A stretch of DNA of 64,000 nt from Sphingopyxis indica (GCF_900188185.1 NZ_FZPA01000001.1:372001-436000), one strand, 5' to 3'. Counted from the first letter of the stretch, positions 26,036-35,324 are shown. A program made the numbers and translations. Notes: a model not told the origin generated them from the letters alone.

Positions 26036-27763
26036 GTGACCCTGTTCAGCCGCTTTTCCGACCATATCGACGCCGCGCTCGACGCGCTGGTCGCGCGAGG
26101 CGCCCTGCCCGCGGGGCTCGATCGCGGCGCGATCAGCGTCGAACCGCCGCGCGACCCGGCGCACGGCGACATCGCGACCAATGCCGCGATGGTGCTCGCC
26201 AAGCCCGCGGGGACGAATCCGCGCGCGCTCGCCGAACTGCTCGTCGCCGAACTGGGCGCGCTTGCCGAGGTGACCGAAGCGTCGGTGGCGGGGCCGGGCT
26301 TCATCAACATGCGGCTCGCCGACCAGAGCTGGCGCGACGAGCTGGGACTGATCCACGCCGCCGGGTCCGATTACGGACGCTCGACCATGGGGCAGGGTCG
26401 CCGTGTAAACGTCGAATATGTCTCGGCAAATCCGACCGGCCCGATGCACGTCGGCCATTGCCGCGGTGCGGTGGTCGGCGACGCGCTCGCCGCGCTGCTC
26501 GAATATGCGGGGCACCGCGTCACGCGCGAATATTATGTCAACGATGCCGGCGCGCAGGTCGACGTGCTCGCGCGCTCGGCGCATCTGCGCTATCGCGAGG
26601 CGCTCGGCGAGACTATCGGCGCGATCCCCGAGGGGCTCTATCCCGGCGACTATCTGAAGCCCGTCGGCGAGGCGCTCGCTGCCGAATATGGCGACAAATA
26701 TGTCGGCGCGCCCGAAAGCGAATGGCTCGTCCCCTTCCGCACGGTCGCGGTCGCGGCGATGATGGACATGATCCGCGCCGACCTCGGCAAGCTCGGCATC
26801 CAGCATGCGGTGTTCGCTTCCGAGGCCGAATTGCAGGCGGAGGGCAAGCCCGAGGCGGCGGAAAAATGGCTGCGCGCGCACGACCTAGTCTATGACGGGA
26901 TGCTCGAGGCGCCGAAGGGCGAGACGCCCGAGGATTGGGAGCCCGTCGAGCTGCCGCTCTTCCGCTCGACGCAGTTCGGCGACGATCAGGACCGGCCGAT
27001 CAGGAAATCGGACGGCAGCTGGACCTATTTCGGCGCCGACCTCGCCTATCATTTCCAGAAGAGCCAGGACGCCGACGAACTGATCGACATCTGGGGCGCC
27101 GACCATGCGGGCACCGTCAAGCGGATCAAGGCGGCGGTCGCGGCGCTGACCGGGGGAAAGACCCGTTTCGACGTCAAGCTGGTGCAGATGGTGCGGCTGC
27201 TTAAAAATGGCGAGCCGTTCAAGATGTCGAAGCGCGCGGGCAATTTCGTCACCCTCGCCGACATCGTCGACGAGGTCGGCAAGGATGCGGTGCGCTTCAC
27301 CATGCTGACGCGCAAGGCCGACGCGCAGATGGATTTCGACTTTGCGAAAGTGGTCGAGGCGTCGCGCGACAATCCGGTTTTCTATGTCCAATATGCCCAT
27401 GCGCGGATCGCGTCGCTGAAGCGCAAGCTCGCCGAAGCGGGAATGTCCGAGGCGACGCCGGCGCTCGCGCGGCTCGACGCCTATGAGCTGGGACTCGTCA
27501 AGCTGCTCGCGCAATTCCCGCGCGTCGTCGAGGCGGCGGCGTCGGCGCGCGAGCCGCACCGCATCGCTTTCTATCTCGGCGAGGTCGCCGCGGCCTTCCA
27601 CGCCTGGTGGAATCTCGGCAACGATCGCCCCGAGGCGCGGGTCATCGTCGCGAATGACGCCGAACTGACTGCAACGCGGCTTTATCTGGCCGACGGAATC
27701 GGGCAGATTATCCGCAACGGGCTGCACCTGATGGGGGTCGAGGCGCTCGAGGAGATGCTGTGA
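26036..27763 (+). CDS. argS: Arginyl-tRNA synthetase
   Basis: Class I aminoacyl-tRNA synthetase charging tRNA-Arg. 575 residues from GTG at 26036 (TAGGA upstream); frames further upstream would translate the repeat and are rejected. The N-terminal tRNA-binding domain comes first; the HIGH motif appears as HVGH in NPTGPMHVGHCRGAVVG, KMSKR as FKMSKRAGNFVTLAD, and the C-terminal anticodon-binding DALR domain ends the protein. It starts a long rightward run; the next gene overlaps by one base. Confidence 0.95.
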   Translation: MTLFSRFSDHIDAALDALVARGALPAGLDRGAISVEPPRDPAHGDIATNAAMVLAKPAGTNPRALAELLVAELGALAEVTEASVAGPGFINMRLADQSWRDELGLIHAAGSDYGRSTMGQGRRVNVEYVSANPTGPMHVGHCRGAVVGDALAALLEYAGHRVTREYYVNDAGAQVDVLARSAHLRYREALGETIGAIPEGLYPGDYLKPVGEALAAEYGDKYVGAPESEWLVPFRTVAVAAMMDMIRADLGKLGIQHAVFASEAELQAEGKPEAAEKWLRAHDLVYDGMLEAPKGETPEDWEPVELPLFRSTQFGDDQDRPIRKSDGSWTYFGADLAYHFQKSQDADELIDIWGADHAGTVKRIKAAVAALTGGKTRFDVKLVQMVRLLKNGEPFKMSKRAGNFVTLADIVDEVGKDAVRFTMLTRKADAQMDFDFAKVVEASRDNPVFYVQYAHARIASLKRKLAEAGMSEATPALARLDAYELGLVKLLAQFPRVVEAAASAREPHRIAFYLGEVAAAFHAWWNLGNDRPEARVIVANDAELTATRLYLADGIGQIIRNGLHLMGVEALEEML

Positions 27764-28476
27764 TGAGCGAGGGGACGCGCGCCGATGAAAACGGCGGTCT
27801 GGGGTTCGGGGATGAGGATCGCCTGCCCTGGCTCGAGGCCGCCGACGATTATAACGACGATGGCGAAGTGTCGCCGACGCGGCTGCTCGTGCTCGTGCTC
27901 GGCGGCTTGCTGCTGATCGGCGCGGTGCTCGGCGGGCTCTGGTGGCTCCAGAACGGCGGCGCGCGCGGCCGCGGCGAGCTGATCGCCGCCGATGCCGGCG
28001 ATTACAAGTTCCGGCCCAAGGACGACGCCGCCAAGGTCTTCGAAGGCGAGGGCGATGCGAGCTTCGCGGCGAGCGAAGGCGTCGTCGCGGGCGGCGAGGT
28101 CGATCCCGGCCGGATGCCCGAGGAACCGGCGGTGACGCCCGCCGATCGCGCGGCGGCCAAGGCCGAGGCGCCCAAGGCTGTGACCCCAAAGCCGGCGCCG
28201 GCGGATAAGCCCGAGGTCGCGCCCGCGGCGAACGACGGCGGCAGCAACGTGATCCAGCTCGGCGCGTTCAGCAGCGAAAGCGCGGCAAACAGCGCGTGGG
28301 CGAGCCTGTCGAAGCGCTTTGCCTATCTGTCCGAACTCAACCGTTCGGTGGCACCGACCGAGGTCGGCGGCAACAAGCTCTACCGGTTGCGCGTGTTCGC
28401 GGGATCGCCGGCCAACGCTCAGGCCTTGTGCGGAAAATTGCGCGTCGCCGGCGAAAATTGCGTCATCGTCCGCTGA
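27763..28476 (+). CDS. SPOR-domain cell-division type membrane protein
   Basis: About 237 residues starting MSEGTRADENG, its ATG overlapping the argS stop (TGATG). An acidic cytoplasmic N-terminus (about 45 residues), one membrane segment (about 43-66, LLVLVLGGLLLIGAVLGG), a Pro/Ala-rich periplasmic linker, and a C-terminal SPOR domain (IQLGAFSSESAANSAW ... YRLRVFAGSPANAQALC). SPOR binds denuded septal peptidoglycan, so a septal role is likely, in keeping with nagZ, a peptidoglycan-recycling gene, next door. Confidence 0.88.
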   Translation: MSEGTRADENGGLGFGDEDRLPWLEAADDYNDDGEVSPTRLLVLVLGGLLLIGAVLGGLWWLQNGGARGRGELIAADAGDYKFRPKDDAAKVFEGEGDASFAASEGVVAGGEVDPGRMPEEPAVTPADRAAAKAEAPKAVTPKPAPADKPEVAPAANDGGSNVIQLGAFSSESAANSAWASLSKRFAYLSELNRSVAPTEVGGNKLYRLRVFAGSPANAQALCGKLRVAGENCVIVR

Positions 28477-28584
28477 TTCGCGTCTGTTCGCCGCAGTTGC
28501 ATTTGGTGGAGCGGCCACGATATGGCATGTTATGGCCTTTGGTTGCCGCGTGGGGGAGCGCCGACCGATGGAGGTTGACGCACG

Positions 28585-29592
28585 ATGATACCCGCGATTT
28601 TCGGCCTGTCGGGTCCGACCCTCACCGACGATGAGCGCGATTTCTTTCGCGACAGCGACCCCGCGGGCTATATTTTGTTCGGCCGCAACATCGAAAATCG
28701 CGAGCAGCTTCGCCGCCTGACCGACGAGCTGCGCAGCCTCGACGGGCGGGCGCAGCTGCCGATCCTGATCGACCAGGAGGGCGGGCGCGTCGCGCGGATG
28801 AAGGCGCCCGAATGGCCCGCTTTTCCGAGCGGCGCGGCGTTCGACGCGCTCTATGAACGTGCGCCGGCGAGCGCGATCGAGGCGGCGCGGCTCAATGCGA
28901 TGGCGCTCGCGCTGATGCTCGCCGAGGTCGGGATCACGGTCGACTGCCTGCCTTTGCTCGACGTGCGCCAGCCCGGCGCGAGCGACGTGATCGGCGACCG
29001 CGCGCTCGGCAGCGAGCCGATGCGCGTCGCGGCGCTGGGCCGCGCGATCCTCTCGGGATTGCAGGACGGCGGGGTCGTCGGCATCGTCAAGCATATCCCG
29101 GGGCACGGGCGCGCGATGCTCGATTCGCACGAGCAATTGCCCGTCGTGTCGGCGACCGATCGCGACTTGCAGACCGATCTCGCGCCCTTTGCAGCGCTGC
29201 GCGACGCAGCGATGGCGATGACCTGTCATGTCGTGTTCGAGGCGTGGGATGCCGACCGCCCCGCGACGCTGTCGCCGGTGATCATCGACAGCGTGATCCG
29301 CCAGCGTATCGGTTTTCACGGGCTGCTTTTGAGCGACGACCTCGACATGAAGGCGCTGTCGGGCGACGTGCCGGCGCGCGCCGCGGGCGCGGTGGCCGCG
29401 GGGTGCGACATCGCGCTCAACTGCTGGGGCAAGATGGACGATATGATCGGCATCGCCAACGCGCTGGACCCGATCCGCGAGATTTCGCTCGCGCGGCTCG
29501 AAGGCGCGATGGACCGCATCGCGGGCGCGCACGAGGCGCGCGAATTCGCGACGCTCGTCGACCAGCGCGACGCGCTGCTGGCGATCGCCTGA
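28585..29592 (+). CDS. nagZ: Beta-N-acetylhexosaminidase (GH3)
   Basis: Cytosolic enzyme removing GlcNAc from anhydromuropeptides in peptidoglycan recycling. 335 residues, single-domain GH3 as in Gram-negative NagZ. IDQEGGRVARMK near residue 54 binds sugar, KHIPGHGRAMLDSHEQLP carries the catalytic His/Asp loop, and LLSDDLDMKALSG contains the nucleophile aspartate. It is followed after 7 bp by scpA. Confidence 0.95.
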   Translation: MIPAIFGLSGPTLTDDERDFFRDSDPAGYILFGRNIENREQLRRLTDELRSLDGRAQLPILIDQEGGRVARMKAPEWPAFPSGAAFDALYERAPASAIEAARLNAMALALMLAEVGITVDCLPLLDVRQPGASDVIGDRALGSEPMRVAALGRAILSGLQDGGVVGIVKHIPGHGRAMLDSHEQLPVVSATDRDLQTDLAPFAALRDAAMAMTCHVVFEAWDADRPATLSPVIIDSVIRQRIGFHGLLLSDDLDMKALSGDVPARAAGAVAAGCDIALNCWGKMDDMIGIANALDPIREISLARLEGAMDRIAGAHEAREFATLVDQRDALLAIA

Positions 29593-29599
29593 GCCGCCG

Positions 29600-30376
29600 A
29601 TGGACGAGGATCTGCCGCTCGACTTCGAAATTGCCCCGGCGGCGGCAGAGCGCGACGAAGCGCTGCAAATCAGCCTCGAAAGCTGGGAAGGGCCGCTCGA
29701 CCTGCTGCTGACGCTCGCGCGCGGGCAGAAGGTCGATCTTCGGCAGATTTCGATCCTCGCACTCGTCGAGCAATATCTGGCCTTCATTGCCGAGATGCGC
29801 GCGCTGAAGCTCGAGGTCGCGGCCGATTATCTGGTGATGGCGGCGTGGCTCGCTTACCTCAAATCGGCGCTGTTGCTGCCCAAGGACCCCGAGGCCGAGC
29901 CGTCGCCCGACGAGCTCGCGCTGCGGCTGCAACTCAGGCTCCAGCGGCTCGCGGCGATGCGCGAGGCGGCGGCGCGGCTCCTCGCGCGCGACCGCCTCGG
30001 CCGCGACGTGTTCGCGCGCCCGAAGCCCGAAGGTCTGCACGAGGTTCGCGTGCGGCGCTGGGACGCGAGCCTTTACGACCTTCTCTCGGCCTATGGGCGG
30101 GTCAAGCTGCGCACCGAGCCGGTGATCCATATGGTGTCGCGGCGTCCGGTGGTGACGCTCGACGCCGCGCTGCATCATCTCGAGCGGCTGATCGGGGTGA
30201 AGCTCGACTGGACCGAACTTTCCGCTTTCCTGCCGTCCGATTACGACGGCCCGCTGCGCCGCTCGGCGATCGCGTCGAGCTTCCTCGCCGCGCTCGAACT
30301 CGCGCGGCAGGGGCGGGTCGAGCTGAAACAGGACGGTGCATTCGAACCGCTCTATCTGAAGGCGCCTTCCGCATGA
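29600..30376 (+). CDS. scpA: Segregation and condensation protein A
   Basis: Kleisin that bridges the Smc heads in the Smc-ScpAB condensin. 258 residues. The N-terminal helical segment LESWEGPLDLLLTLARGQKVDL is the ScpA hallmark, followed by ISILALVEQYL and YLVMAAWLAYLKSALLLP; the winged-helix C-terminus ends in RGRVELKQ-like sequence. It overlaps scpB by 4 bp (ATGA). Confidence 0.94.
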   Translation: MDEDLPLDFEIAPAAAERDEALQISLESWEGPLDLLLTLARGQKVDLRQISILALVEQYLAFIAEMRALKLEVAADYLVMAAWLAYLKSALLLPKDPEAEPSPDELALRLQLRLQRLAAMREAAARLLARDRLGRDVFARPKPEGLHEVRVRRWDASLYDLLSAYGRVKLRTEPVIHMVSRRPVVTLDAALHHLERLIGVKLDWTELSAFLPSDYDGPLRRSAIASSFLAALELARQGRVELKQDGAFEPLYLKAPSA

Positions 30377-30972
30377 CCCCGATCGACGACACCGAACGCG
30401 CCATCGAGGCGATGCTGTTCGCGAGCGACGAACCGCTTGACGCACGCCAGGTCGCGGCGCGGCTCGGCGATACGATGACGCCGGGGGACGTCCGCGCGAT
30501 CATTCAGGCGATCGCCGCGCGCCACGCGGGGAGCGGGATCGAACTCGTCGAGCGCGGCGGGCACTGGCATTTCCAGACCCCTGCCGATCTGGCGCATCTG
30601 CTGCGCAGGGAGCGCGACGATCCGCGCAAGCTGTCGCGCGCGGCGTCGGAGGTGCTCGCGATTATCGCCTATCACGAGCCGGTGAGCCGCGCCGAGATCG
30701 AGGCGATCCGCGGGGTGCAGACCTCGAAGGGAACGCTCGACGTGCTGATGGAGGCCGAATGGATCGCGCCCGCGGGGCGGCGCGAGGTGCCGGGGCGGCC
30801 GCTGACCTATAAGACCACCGACGCTTTTTTGCAGCATTTCGGCCTTACCAGCCGCAAGGATTTGCCGGGAATCGAGGATCTGCGGGCCGCCGGCCTGCTC
30901 GACCCGGTCGATCTCGCCTTCGAAGAGGCGATGGGCGAGCTGGAGTTGGTCAAGGACGGCGAAGAAGAATAG
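30373..30972 (+). CDS. scpB: Segregation and condensation protein B
   Basis: 199 residues, partner of ScpA in condensin. Two winged-helix domains: IEAMLFASDEPLDARQVA at the N-terminus and SRAASEVLAIIAYHEPVSRAEIEAIRGV in the middle, the latter strongly typical of ScpB. An acidic tail ends the protein. The start ATG is inside the scpA stop region; no other start is needed. Confidence 0.94.
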   Translation: MTPIDDTERAIEAMLFASDEPLDARQVAARLGDTMTPGDVRAIIQAIAARHAGSGIELVERGGHWHFQTPADLAHLLRRERDDPRKLSRAASEVLAIIAYHEPVSRAEIEAIRGVQTSKGTLDVLMEAEWIAPAGRREVPGRPLTYKTTDAFLQHFGLTSRKDLPGIEDLRAAGLLDPVDLAFEEAMGELELVKDGEEE

Positions 30973-31041
30973 TTATTTCGCCAGCTCGCGCGTGCAATCG
31001 CGATCGTCTGCCCCTATATGGGCGGCGCAAGGAGATAATTG

Positions 31042-31287
31042 ATGGGTGGTTTGAGCATCTGGCACTGGCTGATCGTCGGAATCCTCGTCCTGCTGCTGTT
31101 CGGCAAGGGACGCTTTTCCGACATGATGGGCGACGTCGCCAAGGGTATCAAAAGCTTCAAGAAGGGCATGTCGGAAGACGAGGAGACGCCCCCGTCGCCC
31201 GCACCGCGGCAGATCGAGGGGCAGCGCGCGCCCGACGTTCCGCCGGCCGCGACTCCGGCCCCGACCGCCGAGACGGATCGCCGCTGA
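31042..31287 (+). CDS. tatA: Twin-arginine translocase subunit TatA
   Basis: Pore-forming subunit of the Tat export system. 81 residues starting [21 protein letters not shown], the single membrane helix, then the [24 protein letters not shown] amphipathic region and an acidic, proline-rich tail. An in-frame TTG is 3 bp upstream, but the ATG after AAGGAG is right. First of tatABC. Confidence 0.95.
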   Translation: MGGLSIWHWLIVGILVLLLFGKGRFSDMMGDVAKGIKSFKKGMSEDEETPPSPAPRQIEGQRAPDVPPAATPAPTAETDRR

Positions 31288-31319
31288 GCCACGTTCCGTC
31301 CGCAAGCACAGGTTGAAGC

Positions 31320-31724
31320 ATGTTCGATGTCGCGCCGACCGAGTTGCTGCTCGTCGTGGTAGTGGCGCTGGTCGTCATCGGTCCCAAGGATCTGCCCAAG
31401 GCGATGCGCTTCGTCGGCAAATGGGTCGGCAAGGCGCGCGGCATGGCGCGCCACTTCCGCGCCGGGCTCGACACGATGATGCGCGAGGCCGAGCTCGAGG
31501 AGCTCGAAAAGCAGTGGCGCGAACAGAATGAGGCGATCATGCGCGAATTTCCGCGCATCGACGAGGCCGACAATCCGGCGATGATCCCCGCGACGACCCC
31601 GCCGCAGGACAGCAAGCCCGCCGAGGGCGAGGTGCCGGCGGAGGCAAGCGGGGACGACGAGGCGCCTGCCGAACCCGCGCCCGAAACGCACGCCGTGCCG
31701 CCGAAGGACGGGCCGCTGCCGTGA
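31320..31724 (+). CDS. tatB: Twin-arginine translocase subunit TatB
   Basis: Substrate-receptor subunit. 134 residues: MFDVAPTELLLVVVVALVVIGP forms the membrane helix with the conserved glutamate, followed by KDLPKAMRFVGKWVGKARGMARHF and a Pro/Glu-rich tail. Overlaps tatC by 4 bp. Confidence 0.94.
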   Translation: MFDVAPTELLLVVVVALVVIGPKDLPKAMRFVGKWVGKARGMARHFRAGLDTMMREAELEELEKQWREQNEAIMREFPRIDEADNPAMIPATTPPQDSKPAEGEVPAEASGDDEAPAEPAPETHAVPPKDGPLP

Positions 31725-32509
31725 CCGACGACACGATAGCAACCACCGAGGACGAGGACGGTGCCGGCGGCAAGATGCCGCTGCTCGACCATCTGATCGA
31801 GCTGCGCTCGCGCCTGCTGAAGTCGCTGGTCGCGATCGCGCTCTGCTTTGGCGTGTGCCTCTATTTCGCGCGGCCGATTTTCGGCATTCTCGTCCACCCG
31901 CTGCTCGCGGCGGGGCAGGGCAAGCTCATCTATACGCAATTGTTCGAGGCCTTTTTCGTCGAGATCAAGGTCGCGCTGTTCGCGGCGATGATGCTCGCCT
32001 TTCCGGTGATTGCGAACCAGCTGTGGAAATTCGTCGCGCCCGGCCTCTATCGCAAGGAGCGGCGCGCGCTGCTGCCCTTTCTCTTCGCGACGCCGGTGCT
32101 GTTCGCGATCGGCGCCTGTTTCGCTTATTTCATCACCGTGCCGCTCGCGCTCAAATTCCTGCTCGGCTATCAGGGCGAGGTCGGCGGAGTGACGCAGGAG
32201 GCGCTGCCCTCGGTCGGCAATTACCTGAGCTTCATCATGCAGTTCATCATGGCGTTCGGCATCGCTTTCCTGCTGCCGATCCTGCTGATGCTGATCGAGC
32301 GCGCGGGCCTCGTATCGCGCGAACAGCTGATTTCGGCGCGCCGCTATATGATCGTCGCCGCCTTCGCGATCGCCGCGGTCGCGACGCCGCCCGACATTTT
32401 GAGCCAGTTCCTGCTCGCGGTGCCGCTGATCCTGCTCTACGAAATGTCGATATTCGCCATCTGGTTCACGCGGCGGCGCGAAAAGCGCGTGGCCGAAGCG
32501 GCCGAATAG
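31721..32509 (+). CDS. tatC: Twin-arginine translocase subunit TatC
   Basis: Six-helix membrane subunit that binds the twin-arginine signal. 262 residues. MPLLDHLIELRSRLLKSL is the signature N-terminus with the signal-binding glutamate; FFVEIKVALFAAMMLAFPV and QLWKFVAPGLYRKERR follow, and the C-terminus is LLYEMSIFAIW. Start GTG overlaps the tatB stop. Substrates in this window may include the product of the gene at 11903. Confidence 0.95.
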   Translation: MTDDTIATTEDEDGAGGKMPLLDHLIELRSRLLKSLVAIALCFGVCLYFARPIFGILVHPLLAAGQGKLIYTQLFEAFFVEIKVALFAAMMLAFPVIANQLWKFVAPGLYRKERRALLPFLFATPVLFAIGACFAYFITVPLALKFLLGYQGEVGGVTQEALPSVGNYLSFIMQFIMAFGIAFLLPILLMLIERAGLVSREQLISARRYMIVAAFAIAAVATPPDILSQFLLAVPLILLYEMSIFAIWFTRRREKRVAEAAE

Positions 32510-32606
32510 GCGGCCAGGCAGAGGCGATCCTATCCGTTGCGATACGGGTGCATTTCGGACGGGGGAGGACGCCTCCTCTCCTTGCCGTCATGCTGAACTC
32601 CTTTGG

Positions 32607-32736
32607 CGATTATTCCCTTCGCATCCGGATTTCGTCATTGCGAGCGAAGCGAAGCAATCCAGAGTGTGCGTAAACCGCTCTGGATTGCTTCGCTTCGCTC
32701 GCAATGACGGGGCATATGGATGCAATAGAGATAATC
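32607..32736. repeat. Extended palindromic repeat, GCGAGCGAAGCGAAGC family
   Basis: The core 32633-32709 matches the copies at 7758 and 41336. Here the symmetry extends outward: GGCGATTAT.CCCTTCGCATCC on the left matches the reverse complement of the right flank (GGATGCAATAGAGATAATCGCC). It lies in the tatC/entericidin gap (32510-32891), which otherwise holds only the entericidin terminator. Confidence 0.8.
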
Positions 32737-32817
32737 GCCAAACAAGGTCGGGGTGACGAAGACTGTGAGCGCTGCCTCCAGTCGAAAGCGCTCGCGTTTT
32801 GAAAGACCATGACCCCC

Positions 32818-32851
32818 AAAACAAAACAGGCGCCCGGAGAGGAGCGCCTGT
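32818..32851 (-). terminator. Rho-independent terminator of the entericidin gene
   Basis: On the minus strand: ACAGGCGC, loop, GGCGCCTGT, then TTTGTTTTGG. It begins 41 bp past the entericidin stop codon and points the same way. Confidence 0.8.
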
Positions 32852-32891
32852 CGAACCTCGCGAAGAGGTATAGGGTAAGAACGTATCGCGA

Positions 32892-33020
32892 TCAGTGAAT
32901 CGCGTCGCTTCCCGCCTGACCGACCGACTCGATGTCGCGACCGGCACCTTTGACGGTGTTGCAAGCCGTAACCAGAAAGCTTGCCATCAGGGCGAGCAGA
33001 ATTACGCGGAAACTCGTCAT
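32892..33020 (-). CDS. Entericidin A/B family lipoprotein
   Basis: 42 residues: MTSFRVILLALMASFLVTAC, with the lipobox LVTAC, then a mature part containing NTVKGAGRDIESVGQAG, the entericidin signature. The ATG at 33020 follows GAGAGGTG. Entericidins are small cell-envelope lipoproteins; in enterobacteria EcnB is bacteriolytic and induced in stationary phase, EcnA its antidote. Here only one is present, as commonly seen in alphaproteobacteria. It has its own terminator and a candidate general-stress promoter. Confidence 0.88.
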   Translation of the reverse strand: MTSFRVILLALMASFLVTACNTVKGAGRDIESVGQAGSDAIH

Positions 33021-33147
33021 CTTTCACCTCTCACAGGAATTTTTAGCAAAATGGCCCGGCTCGCTTCGAGGGGGGGGAGGGAATGCGGGCCGGGCCAATG
33101 TTGCTGAGCAGCGCTGCGGGGGGGCGATGACCGCTGCTCGAAGGGGA

Positions 33148-33173
33148 AACACCTCTGCGCGCCGATAAGTTCC
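33148..33173 (-). promoter_or_regulatory. Candidate EcfG-type (general stress) promoter of the entericidin gene
   Basis: Minus-strand GGAAC (33173-33169), 17 bp, then TGTT (33151-33148) resembles the alphaproteobacterial EcfG pattern GGAAC-N16/17-CGTT. It would give an untranslated leader of roughly 120 nt. Only one mismatch to the short consensus, but such a short motif can arise by chance. Confidence 0.4.
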
Positions 33174-33242
33174 CGAAAAAAATTCGAGTGATGCATTTTT
33201 TTTGAGAATCTTTTGAATCGCTTGGAATCAGGAGCTTTATTT

Positions 33243-34694
33243 TCAGAGGCTGGTGAGGCCGCTGGCCACTGCGAGCCCCAGAAAGGCAAGGAAACCCATC
33301 GAATCGGTGGTCATCGTCACGAAGATCGAACTGGCGACCGCGGGGTCCTGATCGAGCCGGTCGAGGAGGAGCGGGATCGCGACTCCGGCGACCCCCGCGA
33401 CGAAGATATTGACGATCATCGCCGCGGCAATCACCCCGCCGAGTCCGGGATTGGCGAACCAGAGCGCGGTGCCGCTGCCGGCGATCAGCGCGATCGTGCC
33501 GCCGTTCAGCAGCGCGATCTTCATTTCGCGCCACACCGCGCGCCAGCTGTTCGAATCGGTGAGCTGGTTCATCGCGAGCGCGCGCACGGTGACCGCCAGC
33601 GTCTGCGTTCCCGCATTGCCGCCGACCCCCGCGACGATCGGCATCAGCGCGGCGAGCGCGACCATATGCTCGATCGCGCCGCCGAACAGCCCGACGATCG
33701 TCGAGGCGACGAGCGCGGTGCCGAGATTGGCGACGAGCCAGCGCACGCGCGCGCTGTAGGTTTCGCGGATCGGCTCGTTTATGTCGCCGTCGCCGGCACC
33801 CGACAGGCGGAGGATGTCCTCGCCCGCCTCTTCCTGAATGATGTGGACGATGTCGTCGACCGTGATCATGCCGACGAGCCGCCCCGCCTTGTCGACCACC
33901 GCGGCCGAGATCAGCGCATATTTCTGAAAGCGCAGCGCAACCTCTTCCTGATCCATGTCGACCGGGATCAGCGTCTGTTCGCGCTGCATCACGTCGCTGA
34001 TCGCGATGTCGCGCGGGGTGCGCAATATCCAGCTGAGCTGGCAGGTGCCGATCGGGCGGTGCATCGGATCGACGACGAAGATTTCCCAGAAATCGGGGGT
34101 CAGATCCTGATCTTCGCGCAGCCGGTCGATGACGTCGCCGACGGTGACATGTTCGGGCACCGCGACATATTCGCGCTGCATCAGGCGCCCGGCGGTCTCC
34201 TCGGGGAAGGAAAGGGCGTCCTGAATCGCCGCGCGGTCCTCCGGATCGAGCGCGTCGAGGACCGCCTGCTGCTCGTCCTCCTCCATATCCTCGATGATCG
34301 CGACGGCGTCGTCGGTATCGAGTTCGGAGGCGATTTCGGCGACCTGTTCGGGCGCGAGCAGGTCGATCAGCCGCTCGCGCACATAATCGTTCATCTCGGC
34401 GAGCACATCGGGCGAGAGGAGGTCGCCGAGCACCGAGGCGAGGAGCGGACGGTCCTCGTCCGAGACGAGTTCGAAGAGGTCGGCGATGTCGGCGGGGTGG
34501 AGGCGGCCGACGCGTTCGCGCGCCGCCTCATGCTCGCCGGCTTCGGCAAGGTCGATCACGTCGCGGACGAATTCGGGCTTCAGCCGGTCGTCCTCGTCGA
34601 GTTCGGTGTCGGGGGGCGCGGCGTCGCGCTCATGATCGAAATCCTCGTCGACCATAAGCTCTTCGGGGGGCAGGGAATCTTCGCGTTTGTCCAT
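33243..34694 (-). CDS. mgtE: Magnesium transporter MgtE
   Basis: Mg2+-gated inner-membrane Mg2+ channel. 483 residues, an acidic N-terminus followed by the MgtE_N domain (HPADIADLFELVSDEDRP, LIDLLAPEQVAEIASEL), paired CBS domains (about 165-285), and five membrane helices at the C-terminus with GVGGNAGTQTLAVTVRALA, whose conserved region lines the pore. The gene is alone; 33021-33242 downstream contains no T-run terminator I can identify. Confidence 0.94.
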   Translation of the reverse strand: MDKREDSLPPEELMVDEDFDHERDAAPPDTELDEDDRLKPEFVRDVIDLAEAGEHEAARERVGRLHPADIADLFELVSDEDRPLLASVLGDLLSPDVLAEMNDYVRERLIDLLAPEQVAEIASELDTDDAVAIIEDMEEDEQQAVLDALDPEDRAAIQDALSFPEETAGRLMQREYVAVPEHVTVGDVIDRLREDQDLTPDFWEIFVVDPMHRPIGTCQLSWILRTPRDIAISDVMQREQTLIPVDMDQEEVALRFQKYALISAAVVDKAGRLVGMITVDDIVHIIQEEAGEDILRLSGAGDGDINEPIRETYSARVRWLVANLGTALVASTIVGLFGGAIEHMVALAALMPIVAGVGGNAGTQTLAVTVRALAMNQLTDSNSWRAVWREMKIALLNGGTIALIAGSGTALWFANPGLGGVIAAAMIVNIFVAGVAGVAIPLLLDRLDQDPAVASSIFVTMTTDSMGFLAFLGLAVASGLTSL

Positions 34695-34863
34695 CGCGGA
34701 CCTCCCTGTCGTGGCCGGCGAACCGGCCTGCTGAACCCACCTCTCCCCTAGTCGTGCCGCCCGGGCTTGGCAACGCTCCGCCGCTCGGCGCGGGCAATTA
34801 ATGCGTGGCTTTGGCGCCCGGCGCGGCTATGGCACCGGCAAATCCAACCAGAGGAGCTTTCCC

Positions 34864-35313
34864 ATGTCCGACCAGACCCTGACCCTGTCGCTGTCGACGG
34901 GCGATGTCGTCATCCGCCTGCGCCCCGACCTTGCCCCCCAGCATGTCGAGCGCATCACAACGCTCGCCAAGGACGGCTTTTACGACGGCGTCGTCTTTCA
35001 CCGCGTGATCGACGGCTTCATGGCGCAGGGCGGCGACCCGACGGGCACCGGCATGGGCGGCAGCCAGCTTCCCGACCTTGCGGCCGAGTTCAACAGCGAG
35101 CCGCATGTGCGCGGCGTTTGTTCGATGGCGCGCGCGATGAACCCGAACAGCGCGAACAGCCAGTTCTTCATCTGCTTCGACGACGCGCGCTTCCTCGACA
35201 ATCAATATACCGTCTGGGGCGAAGTGATCGAAGGCATGGAAAATGTCGACGCGCTGCCCAAGGGCGAGCCGCCGGCGAACCCGGGGAAGATCGTCAAGGC
35301 GACGGTTTCGTAA
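34864..35313 (+). CDS. Cyclophilin-type peptidylprolyl isomerase
   Basis: 149 residues with no signal peptide, so a cytosolic PpiB-like prolyl isomerase. Active-site segments: YDGVVFHRVIDGFMAQGGDPTG with the catalytic Arg, MARAMNPNSANSQFFI, and the later FLDNQYTVWGEVIEGM. GAGGAG precedes the ATG at 34864; an earlier in-frame ATG at 34801 has none. Monocistronic, divergent from mgtE. Confidence 0.93.
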   Translation: MSDQTLTLSLSTGDVVIRLRPDLAPQHVERITTLAKDGFYDGVVFHRVIDGFMAQGGDPTGTGMGGSQLPDLAAEFNSEPHVRGVCSMARAMNPNSANSQFFICFDDARFLDNQYTVWGEVIEGMENVDALPKGEPPANPGKIVKATVS

Positions 35314-35324
35314 AGGGCCGATTA

